Assembly (NCBI GenBank): GCA_963682025.1
Contig: OY821518.1
Span: 227,583,070-227,647,069 of the forward strand
DNA length: 64,000 nt
Direction of reading: 5' to 3'
DNA from: Cordilura impudica
Lineage: Eukaryota > Arthropoda > Insecta > Diptera > Scathophagidae
Positions 34,101-45,118 of this stretch are shown piece after piece; within the stretch, counting starts at the first letter, position 1; each line of letters starts with the position of its first letter. The translations under genes were made by a program, and so were the position numbers. The notes under the pieces are model-generated. The model ran no database searches, was not told where the DNA came from, and worked only from the letters and a program-made list of their open reading frames with translations.

Positions 34101-36057
34101 ATGAGTCATATACCCAAGCATGATGTTACTATTTTTGGTGTGTCTACTGATTTGACTGATCTTAATTTACCAACCCATCTTGATATCTTGAGATATTATT
34201 TTTACTTAAGCGAACGTGCTAAAACAGAACAAAAAAAGTTTTCCTATAAATCATTCACTATTCAAGTACAAGATAAGTTGATTGGAATTTGGGAAAAACT
34301 TGGTATGCAAATAATGCTGAAAAAAAGTGTATGTAATAAATTGAATAGATTGCTTGACAAATATCAAGACCAAATCAAGAGAAGAAACAAAACCCAACAA
34401 TTTACAGAGTATGTAAAATCTCTGGAAACAATTTTTTACATTGGAACATGTAAATGCGATTTGAAGGCAGCTCCATGTGCATGCGGCTTGGTTCCCGAAC
34501 GCCTCAAAGAGTTTATGCACGATCAACATAATCAGAGAAGACTAACAATGGATGCATTTGTGATGGAAGGAAGAGCAAGGAGCAACGTGTATGTCATTAA
34601 TGCCAACATACCAAGATCCCGATGATTCAATATACGCACCGCCACCGGTTCAAGAAGATATGGATAGAAACACAAGTTCACAATACACAGAGAGATACGA
34701 TTGTTTTAACTTTGCCTTGGTATGTGACAGATTTGGTGTGCCTGATAGAGTAGCATCAGCATTGGGAACCGCTCTTTTTCAAGATTTTAAAATTAAAGAT
34801 AAGCATGGGAAACCTCTCATCATGGATAAATCGAAAGTACGCAGAGAAAAAGAGAAATGCAGACAAGAAGTGCTTCGCAAACGGTTAGAGGATACCAATT
34901 TGTATGCACTGACGGTGAGCCAACAAACACTGGCCCACACGATGGAATTATACGACGATTCGAATTGCTGTTAAAAAGACCATTGCATTGGTTCGTTTGC
35001 CTTCTACACTTCAACGAACTTCCGTTTCGGCATTTGTTTGAAGCTTTGGATAAATCAACCAGCACTGGACAGAGATCGGCAACCGGAAAACTGAGCCGTC
35101 AAATCGAAACTTGTGAAACTCTTCCGGTAAGTTATTTCTGTCACTCATTTATTATAATTGTCAACCATTATTAATTGTTTTATTATTATATATTTTCAGG
35201 TGGTGGACGGCTTACAGAAAATTGAGTTGCAAAATATGCCCCCTGCCCCAGAAAAAATTGAATTTTCCACCGATTCGAAGTACTTATACGACATGGCCCA
35301 TACAATTTCTAGCGGCGTGGTTTCGGTGGATCCGGCTAACATCAAACCAGGGAAAATTGTACATTCTCGGTGGCTCACCAAGGCCGCTAGATTATTTCGA
35401 TTATATGTGACAACGGAAAATCCAGATACAAATTTAAGAATTCTAGTTGAATTCATAATTAAATGTTATGTGCCAATGTACTTCAATATCAAGTATTACA
35501 GCTCTGTCGTGTACGGTAGTGCATTATTTTTCAAGTTTATTAGTTGGTCACGATTTCTAGAACCTCATTTACGCAGAATTGTCAATCAAATAATTAAAGA
35601 TAATTCATATTATTCGCATTCGGAAAATATCTTGTTATCAATGTTGTTTGATGATAGCAAAGAAAAGCGCGATTGTGATATCAAGAAAATTCTACGCTAT
35701 CGAACCGATATTGACGACCCAACGCAACTTAGAGCTTATAAAAAATCAGATATAAACTTTAATTGCACAAGTTACACGGAAATGATCAATATGAATGACA
35801 TAAATAACGTATTTGAACCACCATTCACGCGAAGCATTCCGTACGATACATTGAAAGAATATTTAAATCAAGATGATCCACCATTTAAAGATCCAAAAAT
35901 TCCATCACACATACAAGGAACGGAACGACATGTTCAATTGCTAGCTAGCGTTTCCAAACGGGTTATACCGGAAAATGTACAGGCTGTTATGGCGACGACA
36001 TTAGAGAGCCGAGCGAAATTGCCCAGACTTGAAAGTAAAAAAGACTTCAAACAATAA
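34101..36057 (+). pseudogene. Transposon-borne protein of a widespread arthropod family, damaged
   Basis: ATG at 34101 (SHIPKHDVTIFGV) opens a helical N-terminal domain (LPTHLDILRYYFYLSERA) and a Cys-rich segment (CKCDL...CACG). The frame then shifts near 34610 into DRFGVPDRVASALGTALFQD and MDKSKVRREKEK (to 34870). It shifts again near 34880 to FVCTDGEPTNTG and LHWFVCLLHFNELPFRHLF. A GTAAGT...CAG intron occupies 35127-35199, phase 0. The last exon, 35200-36057, is open: STDSKYLYDMAHTISSGVVS, SRWLTKAARLFRLYV, YSHSENILLSMLFD. I know this protein family from many arthropod genomes but cannot name it; CTDG...NTG and LLHFNEL look like acidic catalytic motifs. Compared with my memory of the family, roughly 110 residues are missing between KVRREKEK and CTDG. 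With that deletion and two frameshifts this copy is probably dead. Confidence 0.7.
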
Positions 36058-36149
36058 TTTTTTTTAGTTTCTTTTCTATAACTAACTTGAAATAATTTTT
36101 TCATTTTCATATGTTCTGACTAAATAAATTTCTTATGAGAAAAAATAAA

Positions 36150-36354
36150 TATTATTATAAATTAATAATAAATATTAAATCGCTATTAATCATTATTTTA
36201 TTTTTTCCTTTTAGTTATGTATTAATGTAATTTGTTAGTTCTACTTTAATTATAGCTTACTGTTCATATATTATTATTAAATGTATTAATCGTATATGGC
36301 CCAGTGGGCTCCATTAAATAAATAAATAAATAAATACAAAAAAAAAAAAAACAA
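36150..36354. other. Stretch ending in an (AAAT)n tail
   Basis: GTGGGCTCCATTAAATAAAT then an A-rich run (36312-36352) looks like the 3' tail of a non-LTR element whose body is gone. Confidence 0.4.
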
Positions 36355-37178
36355 AACAAGTAATAAAATTATAGTCGGTCTAGACCGGATATACGATACC
36401 CTATACCATAGTATACGATACCCTATACCATAGCTTAGGGACCATATAGCTTCGGTCCAACTAATTGGATATAGAAAATAAGCATAAACCAAATTTGAGG
36501 GGAATTGCTTTTAATTTTTTTTGGCTGCACATATGAAAAAGTTCATATCGGGTGCTATATTTATATGGGGTCTAGGTCGAAAAATAACCCGATCCTGACC
36601 ATATTTGGTAAAGTCACTTATATTATCTGAAAAAAAAAAAAATATATACAAACCAAATTTGAGAAAAATCTGTGCAATATTTTTGTTTTTTTAACAGATT
36701 TAAGTGAAGATCGCGAAGCAGCTCGGGCCTATGACTAAGAATTGTCCTATAGGGATTATTTTTGGACTACTGATTAATGGATATAATAAACACATACAAA
36801 CCCAATTTGACTGAGATGTATATGATAATTTGGATCTTATGGCAATTTATGTCGATTTCATAGGGGTCACTTTTATGGGGACTAGGTCTGGACATGGACT
36901 GAATTTCACCAATTTCAATAGCGTTCATCCTATGGCTGATAAAAGCTTATATACCAAATTTCATCAAAATATATTTATATTTGCGAACTGTAGTTTGATT
37001 AAAATGTTTACGTGGACACACAGACGGACGGACGGATGGACATCGCTAAATCTATCCAGAAAGTGATTCTGAGCCGATCGGTATAATAAAAGATGGGTCT
37101 AGGTCAAATATTTTTGGTAGTTACAAACAGCAGCACAAAGTCATTATACCCAAACCACATAGTGGTATGGGGTATAAA
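36355..37178 (-). mobile_element. DINE-A copy, full length
   Basis: AACAAGTAATAAAATTATAG at one end, TAGTGGTATGGGGTATAAA at the other. ATACGATACCCTATACCATA is duplicated at 36391-36430, a small local duplication next to the terminal palindrome. Confidence 0.85.
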
Positions 37179-37435
37179 TATATATACTATTCACTTAATA
37201 TAAGACTTACAAAAATAAAATCCGCGGGCGGTCCCATAACAACCCGCGCTGACCTATAGATGGCGGCAGTAGTTTGAAAAACATTACTTTGGTGAATAGT
37301 GGCAACCTTATACAACATATGTTTTAAGTTTCAAGACGCCACGTTGTTTACCCTTTTTTTTTCATGGAGCCATCAAGAGAAAACGATCTCAGTTAATATG
37401 TAAAACTGGAAAAAATTGCTCTATTTTAATACTTT
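37179..37435. other. Unassigned stretch next to mariner remnant
   Basis: May include the mariner's 5' leader; a clean terminal repeat is not visible. Confidence 0.35.
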
Positions 37436-38040
37436 CGTTTAAAAGGTCTCAGTCCAACGAGACTGTGGGGTGGCCATGCCAGAAACGGTTAAGAAAATCG
37501 ATAAAATGGTATTGGATGATCGTCGAAGGTGTGTGAGCAGCTGAAATGAGAGGCATTTCAAAAAATGCTATACTTCGCATATTAACCGAAAATTTGGTGA
37601 TGAGAAAGCTGTTCGCAAAACGGGTGAGCGTTGGCTCACAATAGAACAAAATTATCTTTAAAGGGGAAAAATGATCAATGGGGGGTATTATGCTAACTTA
37701 TTACAGTGTTTAAGTGATGAAATTAAGGAAACAAAAAGGCAGTACATATTTAGCGAAAAAGAAAGAGTTGTTTCATCGGACTTTGTTCAAAAGATTTAGC
37801 TCCTTCAGATTATTTCTTTGAAAAATGATGGTGGTAAAAGATTTGCCAACAGTGAAATGGTGGAGTCTGCGGTTGATGGAGCTAGACAGTTCTTACTATA
37901 AATGGGGTATTGAAGCTATTGAATATCGCTGACAAAATTGTATCAGAGTAAAAGGCGAATAGGTTGAGGAATAAAGAAAATTTTTCTGAAATTTATTGTG
38001 TTTTCTTTGTCAGGTCGGATTGTTCTGACACCGCTCTCGT
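37436..38040 (+). pseudogene. mariner transposase remnant
   Basis: Pieces of a mariner DD34D enzyme: MPETVKKIDKMVLDDRRR (about 37474-37530) then, in other frames, ISKNAILRILTEN and MRKLFA (about 37553-37620), the second helix-turn-helix region. After a large deletion comes DLAPSDYFFEK (about 37791-37825), the block around the third Asp, then KRFANSEMVESAVDG. The first two catalytic Asp regions are gone. Many stops. Confidence 0.75.
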
Positions 38041-38149
38041 ATTTTATTCTAATTTAGTTTGTACATGTAAACATAAGTGACCGATATCAACTTTAAAATA
38101 TTTTCTATCAAAAATATGTTAAATTTTTTTTGTGTTTAGGGTTGGACCA

Positions 38150-38222
38150 AGTTCTTCTTCGCAGCTTATAGTATAGAATAACGTTTAGTCGACCTAAACT
38201 AACTATAACTTTATTACTTGTT
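38150..38222 (+). repeat. DINE 3'-end fragment
   Basis: Degenerate GTATAGAATAACGTTTAGTC, a palindrome-like CGACCTAAACTAACTATAAC and ATTACTTGTT, the shape of a DINE-A 3' end. Confidence 0.5.
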
Positions 38223-38717
38223 TTATACATATGTATATAACAGAGTCGGCGTTATTCTTGGGATATCTACTATATACAGAGAAATTATTTTAATATATTT
38301 TTTATTGAGTATTATTGAACTAATAGCATTGATTTCTTTAGTTGTTAAAATAAAGTCACGAGAATCTTAAACTTTCAACCCATCCTGGGGTCACATAAGA
38401 TCCATATAGGATTTATTTTATTGAATGATTTTTGAACTCATTTAGAAAAAGAGATTTTTTACAAGCATCGCATAGACAAAATGCTCAAATTGTATCGAAT
38501 TTAAAATTTTTAAAATTAGTTATTTATTGTTCGGTTTAAGATCATGTATATATTTTCTAATGAAAGAAAGATAATAATTTTTGTAATGTAAGAGAAATAT
38601 TATTCCAATACAGATCAACAATACATAACAATAATTTTTAAAATTTTCAAAATATTAGGTAAATTTTTATTTCATTTATTTTATCTAATTTTAATCTGGT
38701 TAAAGTATTATTGAAAT
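38223..38717. other. AT-rich stretch without recognised feature
   Basis: TGTTCGGTTTAAGATCATGT near 38529 recurs in diverged form near 55390, so part is repetitive. No gene seen. Confidence 0.35.
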
Positions 38718-38725
38718 ATGTATAT
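38718..38725. repeat. 8-bp target duplication, left
   Basis: ATGTATAT, identical to 41361-41368. Confidence 0.85.
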
Positions 38726-39135
38726 TAGAGTGTTTTTTTTTTTTTGGTTTTTGTTTTTGATTTTTTGATATCATTACTTTTTAGAAGGTTTTTGCGCCAA
38801 TAAAAATAATGGCGTTTTTGTTTTTTTAATATTCCAACTCCTTCAATCGGCTCTCGGCGACTAATATCGGGAATTTTGGGTACCTTACTTTCTAGAACAA
38901 AAACAGCTAAATATACTTAAAATCTGACGACACGAATCGATTCTACATAAAAAACTAGGCTTATGAGCAGTTTTTTGCCCTTTTATAATGCACCGGATAG
39001 CCATTAGGGTGGTCGGAAAAAATTATTTTTTTTAATTCTTTCATTTTAACTATTTTTTCGTATACACATTTAAAGAGGATGCTTATCTGAAAAAAATGGT
39101 ATACTATACTTGTTTTGTATTAAAAAAATTATAAA
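38726..39135 (+). repeat. Left long terminal inverted repeat
   Basis: Aligned by eye with the complement of 40955-41360; identity is high at the outer ends and around ATGGTATACTATACTT at the inner end. Confidence 0.85.
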
Positions 39136-39256
39136 CTAAGTAACACTTTTAAAAGTTGTTAGAGTTCAAAAATTTTGTTATTCTTATATTATTTAAATTT
39201 TCATTGAATTAGGTTTGGAGTTTTAAGTATTCGTAATTTTAACATTATTTTATGAA

Positions 39257-40584
39257 ATGTGTGATCTTAAGAAAATAACTGAAGAAAGAATTAGACGGAT
39301 TCCAGGTAAATGCATTATATATTATTTTAATAAAATTATATAACTAGTTACGTTTTTCCCTAAGATATTCGGTCGTGTACAAAGTTAGACGTTTTACGTC
39401 GATTTTATACAATCCTTAATCCTATTGGAAAACACAATATTTTCGTAACAGCTTCTACTGTTGTATCCGAAATAGAGGAAGATGTGCAAAAGTTGAATTT
39501 ATATCCCAAGCAGCGTTATTACCTGCGTAATAAAATCATTCAAATTTACAAAAACTTTAAGAATGTTCAAAAGAATTTTAAACCAAGAAGTTTAGTTCAA
39601 AAACCATACATTGTAAGATTTTACGACCAGCTCTCTGATCCATTTCCTTGTACCCAAGAACGTGAGCGAGCGACACCAAAACGAGAATTAGAACTTTGTC
39701 TTGAAAAGGAAGTGGATGTTGGAGAAGCGCACGAAGAATCTGATAGTGAAACCAATGACCCAAATTGGTTGCTTGATGAAGCAAAGTCAAAAGTTTCCAC
39801 GTTTGTTTTTATTAGTCCAAATATCTGTGGACTCTTGGATAGTCTGGGAATTTCTTCCACTTCTATGTCGCGCCTTTTCTTAGAACTTAAACAGCTCAAT
39901 AATGTGAGAGAAAAATCATCGAAATCCACTGTATGGAATATGCGAAATAACGAACGCCAGGTTATATACATTTTCAAAATTTTGCTATTTAAAGAGCATT
40001 TTAATATATATCGGACATCTTAGTAGAACAGTTCGAGTCGATGCTTATATATTTCATAACAGTAATATTTAAAGTATTGGTTTACTTGTGAATCTACTAT
40101 ATATGCGCCAAAAAATGATTTAGATTTCCTAACGGAGCTTGATGAATTTTCCCAAATCGAAGGAAAATATTTTCCTTTGATCGCAAGTAGTGCTAAATCT
40201 ACTCAACTACGTCATATGGATTATTTAACCGACGAAAATGCAATATTTTCAATATTTGATGACAGAATTTCAGTGGAAGAAAAAGAAAATCTACGTGTTA
40301 ATTTGTTAGGAATTAATAGTCAAGGTCAACTAATGCAACTCATAAAAATTGATCCAAACATAAGCCTTTTTTCAAGTGATTTAGAAGAAGATAAAAATCA
40401 AATATCCACTATGTCAGTGAAGGAAAACACAGAAGATTTTATAAATTTAATTAATACAACAGACCAAATGCTTTACGAAAAAGATTTCATTGAAATCGAA
40501 GAAGTTGAGCAAGTGGTTAATAATGTTGAAGTAGATGCAATGCACAGTGATTCCTTTTTTTCTAAGTCGCCGTTTGATTTTTAA
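39257..40584 (+). CDS. Unknown spliced protein of the long-TIR element (384 aa)
   Basis: Three exons: 39257-39305 (ATG, MCDLKKITEERIRRIP), 39365-39960 and 40075-40584. The introns are short: GTAAAT..AAG (59 bp) and GTTATA..AAG (114 bp; an unusual donor). Lengths 49+596+510 = 1155 nt keep one frame, with phase 1 then 0, which supports the model. The middle exon has a basic helical start (YPKQRYYLRNKIIQIYKNFK), an acidic patch (EESDSETNDPN) and LLDSLGISSTSMSRLFLEL. The last exon begins YWFTCESTIYAPKNDLDFL and is strongly acidic. I see no DDE motif, zinc finger or BED domain that I can name. The same frame continues past TAA 40582 to 40837 (TLQSLKTLVSFGINISF, then AAEWADQKSFLNAIETSRN), so the stop may be a late nonsense change in a longer protein. 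Whether this is the transposase or cargo is open. Confidence 0.55.
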
Positions 40585-40839
40585 ACTCTTCAGAGTTTAA
40601 AAACTCTAGTTAGTTTTGGAATAAACATCTCATTTATGCTTTTTAATGCAGCTGAGTGGGCAGACCAGAAAAGTTTTTTAAATGCAATTGAAACCTCCAG
40701 AAATATTCAATCAACAAGTATTTATACCGAACAACTTGTTGGTAAAATTTCACGGTTGAACACTTATGGGTTAGTAAAAAATAGAGATAATTTGAATTGT
40801 TTAGCTCTATCAGCAATTGAAAAAAAGGTAATTAATTAA
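40585..40839 (+). other. In-frame continuation downstream of the stop at 40582
   Basis: Open in the same frame as the last exon above: LQSLKTLVSFGIN through IYTEQLVGKISRLNTYGLV to EKKVIN then TAA. AAAAAGGTAATTAAT at its end could also be a splice donor. Likely the eroded C-terminus of the same gene. Confidence 0.45.
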
Positions 40840-40954
40840 ATAATTCCTATTTATTGTTTCTAATAAATAAAATGTTTTATTAAATAAAATGTACTTTACA
40901 ATTAAAATTACAAAACAAAAAAATGTTGTTGATACTTGCAAATAAATTTAAGGC

Positions 40955-41360
40955 TTAATAACTTTTTAACGGGTAGTAACAAAAATAAGTATAGTATACC
41001 ATTTTTTTCAGGAAAGACTCCTCTTTAATTGTGTATATTAAAAAAATAATAAAAATTAAAGAATAAAAAAATCGATTTTTTCAGACCACGCTACTGGCTA
41101 TCAGGTGAATTGCAAAAGCGTAAAAAAATGCTTATAAGCCTAATTTTCCATGTGGAATAGATTCGTAAAGTCAGATTTTAATTATATTTAGCTGTTTTTG
41201 TTCTACAAAGTAAGGTACCCAAAATTCGCGATTTTAGCGGCCGAGAGGCGATTGAAGGAGTTGGAATTTTTTAAAAATAAAAACGCCATTATTTTTATTG
41301 ACGCAAAAACCTTCTAAAAATTAATGATATCCCAAAATATAAAAATCGAAAAACACTCTA
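40955..41360 (-). repeat. Right long terminal inverted repeat
   Basis: Complement of the left repeat; the outer end is CACTCTA. Confidence 0.85.
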
Positions 41361-41368
41361 ATGTATAT
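41361..41368. repeat. 8-bp target duplication, right
   Basis: ATGTATAT, as at 38718-38725. Confidence 0.85.
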
Positions 41369-41741
41369 AACTAAGGTTTTAACTGTTTTGTTTTGGATAT
41401 AGACATTACAGAATAAGTTTCGTAAGTTTATTTAAGATGGTTTGAAGGTTACTGTTTTTTTAACAATGACAAATCCAAATTTGGCATTGCTTTAATTATT
41501 ATTCACAATACAGTTGAACAATTTTGACATTTTTTTTGTTACAATTGAGAAGTGATGTACCCCTAACAGCTGAGAAACGTGATCTCATAAAAAAAAATTT
41601 CCAAGAGAAAAAAATTTCGCAAATTAGAATTATTATTGCCTTTTTGAGAATCATGATTTCGGAACGTTTTTGATATTTTGGCGTTAATTGAATAAACGTC
41701 AAAGAAAAATTAAAGTTTCGGAGAAAATAGTTTTGATAATT
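41369..41741. other. Unassigned stretch
   Basis: Flank between two elements; no gene or repeat end recognised. Confidence 0.35.
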
Positions 41742-44700
41742 TTTTTTTTTTTTTTTTTTTTATTTAATTCAACTGGTAATACAAAAAGCCTTATCGGCCA
41801 AAAAATTAAGTATTACAAAGCAAATATATAATTCACTATGTCAACTACATAACATATTTTTAATAACCTTATATGTAACTTAAACTAATTATGTATGACA
41901 TATTTAAATTCAATTAAATGAAGACGTATGGCTCCAAACCCAAAAACATCACAAAATCTCTTAATAAATAGAAAAAACTAAAAAACTAAGTCCCAGCCAG
42001 AGAGCGATTAAAATGATTCAACAGCATTTTCTTGTAAATATTTTTTGAACTAGAAAAATATCTTAGTGCAAGAGGCAGTTCGTTCCAAGTTCTCGCAACC
42101 CTAATTAAAAATGAATGTGTGAAAATTTCATAATGAATGAGAGGTATTAAAATTTGAGGATTTCGAGACGAATGCAAAAAGCTAAAGTTATTACATAAAT
42201 CAATAGGAACACCACATTTAAGTGTTTTAAAAAAGCAAAGTAAAGTGCGTAGCATTACATAATTATCAAAGGTACATCCTAAAAATTCTATAGCACAACT
42301 AGTTACATGGTCCCGAATTCTAAGATTATAAACAAATCGCAATATTCTGTTAAAAATACGTTCAAGTTTGCCCAGAATAAAGTTTGATGAACCAGAAAAA
42401 ACCTCTATGCCATAATTTAAACTTGACATAAGAATAGCATAAGCCACACGGCGTTTGATGTGTTTTGGCATATAACAATTAAGTGAATACAGTCTTCTTA
42501 AAACTAAAAACGTCTTACTAGAAAGATGGTTAACATGTCGTTCAAACGAAAGATACTGATCTATATAAACTCCGAGACATTTTAAATTGTCCACAAATTG
42601 AATAGCTTCACCATTGATAGTAAGTAGTGGATGTTGGTAGATATGATTACCAATAACAAACTGAATGGCTTTTGTTTTAGAAGGATTTATCGTTAAATTA
42701 TTGGCTGACATCCAGCTTGAGATTGATATCAGATGACTGTCAACAGAAGATTCAAAATTGTGTCCAAGGTTAGCCTCATTGAATAACAATTGTACATCGT
42801 CAGCGAAAACAAACGATTGGCAAAAGTTGTTACACATAATTCCAATGCATTCATTAAAGTATATTATGAAAAGCAAGGGGCCCAAGACTGAGCCCTGGGG
42901 CACCCCAGAAGTAGCCGCACATATGCTAGACACAGTATCATTTAACGAAATATATTGAAAACGCTCATTAAGATATGAAAAAATTAGTTTACAAGCTGTT
43001 CTGGAAAAGTTAAATCTCTCCCTTAATTTACACAGTAAACTGTAGTGATCAATACAATCAAACGCTTTACTAAGATCCAACGAAACCATTATACATTGTT
43101 TGCGCTCGTTCAAGTGCTTTCTAATAGAGTCTGTTAGAGAAAGTAGCAATGAGGTAGAATTATAATTGTTACGAAAAGCATACTGATTCGAATGCAACAA
43201 ATTATTTTCATTTGTATAACATAAAATCTGACCTTTAATTAGATTTTCAACTATTTTAGATATTGAAGGTAATATGCTTATTGGCCTTAGATTGTCAATA
43301 TTAAAACTTCCTGCTTTGGGTATAGGTACCACGCGTGCTAACTTCCACGATGAAGGGAAAGAAGATACAGTAAGAATGGTGTTCACAATATGAAGGAGAA
43401 TATTTGAAATAAGAGGATATATAAGCTTAATAAATTTTATAGGAATTAAATCATGTCCAGTAGCATTTGATTTTATCTGTTTAATAGCTAGAACCAAGTC
43501 ATATTCAGTGACAATATGAAAAGAAAAGCATTCAAATTCATCCACAATATCATTGCAGTTAAAATCATCTATACGACTGGGGCTATAATTACCCAAAAAA
43601 CTATTATTCAAAGATTCAACATCAACCGCATTTAATGGATTATCGTCTGTTCCTACACAACCAAGATTTTTAAGTTTTCTCCAAATTTGTTTACTATCTG
43701 TTGTATTAAATAATCGTAAACCATATTTTCTACGTTCCTTCCTAATAGTAGACTTAGCTTTGTTTCTATATTTGCAATATGTTCGCCAATTGTAATCAGT
43801 ATTATTACAACGATAAGCTTCGAACGCTAAGTCTCTTAGTGATCCAGCTAGCACAACGTTATTAGACTTCATAAAATCTAAATCCTTTCTTTCGCAATAT
43901 ACTCTGGACATAGGAACTTTACTATGAAGATTATTTATCAAAAGCTCAAAATAACTTAACTGCACATCAATATCATTAGTGCTGAAAATCTGAGTTATAT
44001 CAAACTCGCCAACAAGTGCATACAATTGATTATAATCGATTCTACTATAATCTTTAAATTCAACCACTCTATTACAGTTAGTTCTTATAAACTTATACGA
44101 AAGATAAATAAAACTATGGTACGAGTTTGTAAAAGGACACAGAAATTGGCCAGTATTCTCTACAAAAGAACTATTACTCACAAGAAAAAAATCAATTAGT
44201 GAGGTTCTACATCGAGCTAAATCTAAATGTGTAGGCATACAATTGTGTACAGTATACAATCCGATTCTATGACACATAGATCGAAATTCATAAGATATTA
44301 ATTCATTAAAAAGATTACGATTGAAATCACCCATAACAATAATGTTAGTGTACTCTTCAAATAACTCACTATGTAAATCCTCAAAGGATTCAATATTGCC
44401 ATTTGGTAAGTAAACAACACCAACTAATGTTGGCACACCATTTATGTCCATTACCTCAACAAATAACGATTCACAAATTCCATAATTGGAGCTTTTAAAA
44501 ACAGTTTTATATTTAAGTAATTTGGATATATATAAGCATACACCACCACCTTTCCGCAAGGTACCACTATTTGCCGTATTATTTACTACATCACCCTGTC
44601 CTAAAACAATATTTGCATTAACATCTTCTCTACGTGTACGACGATTTGAATTTACATTGACATCTGATCTTAGTATATGACGATCATTTCTGACAATGTC

Positions 44701-44841
44701 ATATCCAGAAATGGCTAAAGTTTGAGAGAGAGTTTCACGAACTAACCAAGTTTCCGAAATACCAATAATATCAATTCCTGAACCATGAATAAGGTGCTTA
44801 AGTTCTTCCAACTTAGTAGCTATAGTGCAGTAGTTAGTAGC
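41742..44841 (-). mobile_element. Non-LTR retrotransposon, 5' truncated, open ORF2
   Basis: On the minus strand the element ends in a poly(A) (T-run at 41742-41760 on plus) after a 225-bp 3' UTR. The 5' break falls inside the endonuclease near 44841, typical of incomplete reverse transcription. Short direct repeats GCTACTAA flank the break. A target duplication was not found. Confidence 0.85.
41986..44841 (-). CDS. ORF2: APE endonuclease and reverse transcriptase
   Basis: Open for about 951 codons without stop or shift. The first visible residues, NYCTIATKLEELKHLI, are the N-terminal endonuclease motif (normally N.RSI..K..EL), and DIIGISETWL follows. GGGVCLYIS, VVYLPNG and MGDFNRNLF (about residue 170) are the rest of the endonuclease core. 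The reverse transcriptase spans roughly residues 440-730: NATGHDLIPIKFIKL, LRPISILPSISKIVENLI, MVSLDLSKAFDCIDHYSLL, SGVPQGSVLGPLLFIIYFNE, FADDVQLLF (catalytic pair, near 42800) and LKCLGVYIDQYLSF. The C-terminal domain ends FLIRVARTWNELPLALRYF. Jockey superfamily; a CR1/L2-like clade seems likelier than jockey proper, but I cannot settle it. The start codon and beginning of the endonuclease are missing, so the copy is not autonomous despite its fresh look. Confidence 0.9.
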   Translation of the reverse strand, partial: ATNYCTIATKLEELKHLIHGSGIDIIGISETWLVRETLSQTLAISGYDIVRNDRHILRSDVNVNSNRRTRREDVNANIVLGQGDVVNNTANSGTLRKGGGVCLYISKLLKYKTVFKSSNYGICESLFVEVMDINGVPTLVGVVYLPNGNIESFEDLHSELFEEYTNIIVMGDFNRNLFNELISYEFRSMCHRIGLYTVHNCMPTHLDLARCRTSLIDFFLVSNSSFVENTGQFLCPFTNSYHSFIYLSYKFIRTNCNRVVEFKDYSRIDYNQLYALVGEFDITQIFSTNDIDVQLSYFELLINNLHSKVPMSRVYCERKDLDFMKSNNVVLAGSLRDLAFEAYRCNNTDYNWRTYCKYRNKAKSTIRKERRKYGLRLFNTTDSKQIWRKLKNLGCVGTDDNPLNAVDVESLNNSFLGNYSPSRIDDFNCNDIVDEFECFSFHIVTEYDLVLAIKQIKSNATGHDLIPIKFIKLIYPLISNILLHIVNTILTVSSFPSSWKLARVVPIPKAGSFNIDNLRPISILPSISKIVENLIKGQILCYTNENNLLHSNQYAFRNNYNSTSLLLSLTDSIRKHLNERKQCIMVSLDLSKAFDCIDHYSLLCKLRERFNFSRTACKLIFSYLNERFQYISLNDTVSSICAATSGVPQGSVLGPLLFIIYFNECIGIMCNNFCQSFVFADDVQLLFNEANLGHNFESSVDSHLISISSWMSANNLTINPSKTKAIQFVIGNHIYQHPLLTINGEAIQFVDNLKCLGVYIDQYLSFERHVNHLSSKTFLVLRRLYSLNCYMPKHIKRRVAYAILMSSLNYGIEVFSGSSNFILGKLERIFNRILRFVYNLRIRDHVTSCAIEFLGCTFDNYVMLRTLLCFFKTLKCGVPIDLCNNFSFLHSSRNPQILIPLIHYEIFTHSFLIRVARTWNELPLALRYFSSSKNIYKKMLLNHFNRSLAGT

Positions 44842-45118
44842 TTAGTGGCTATAATGCATCAAATTACGGTAAAAGTAACGCAATTAAATGAAATTTATAT
44901 TTTTGGGGAAGGTGACCAAAATCGATCTATCTATTCTCTGTGTAGCACTGGCATCAGTCCTGATGGTCCATTTTTACAGTATTGTAAATAGACATTTCTA
45001 TTAATTTTTAAGACTAATCCAACGTTTATAACTTTTCTTTCAGTGGAATTAGGAATGCAAACGGTATTAACTTTAACAAAACCCATGATTTGAGGTTTTT
45101 AAATAACAATTTTATTAA
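44842..45118. other. Short unassigned stretch
   Basis: No gene seen. Confidence 0.35.

Larger units (their letters stand above)
33353..36149 (+). mobile_element. TIR DNA transposon (2.8 kb), unnamed family
   Basis: 33353-33431 and 36070-36149 are inverted repeats of about 80 bp with high identity (shared core CATATGTTCTGACTAAATAA). Inside lie subterminal tandem repeats, a TATA promoter and one spliced gene. A target duplication could not be fixed. The inverted repeats show the gene belongs to a DNA transposon and not to the host. Confidence 0.82.
38726..41360 (+). mobile_element. Long-TIR DNA transposon (2635 bp), hAT-like ends
   Basis: Starts TAGAGTG and ends CACTCTA, each abutting ATGTATAT. 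An 8-bp duplication and a T-A-purine-N-G terminus fit the hAT superfamily. The inverted repeats are unusually long: about 400 bp (38726-39135 against 40955-41360), sharing for example AAAATAATGGCGTTTTT, ACAAAAACAGCTAAATATA and ATGGTATACTATACTT. The interior carries one spliced gene of unknown family. Confidence 0.85.

Noticed and set aside
39621..39977. Minus-strand open frame of 118 codons
   Set aside because: Antisense to the better supported spliced gene 39257-40584.
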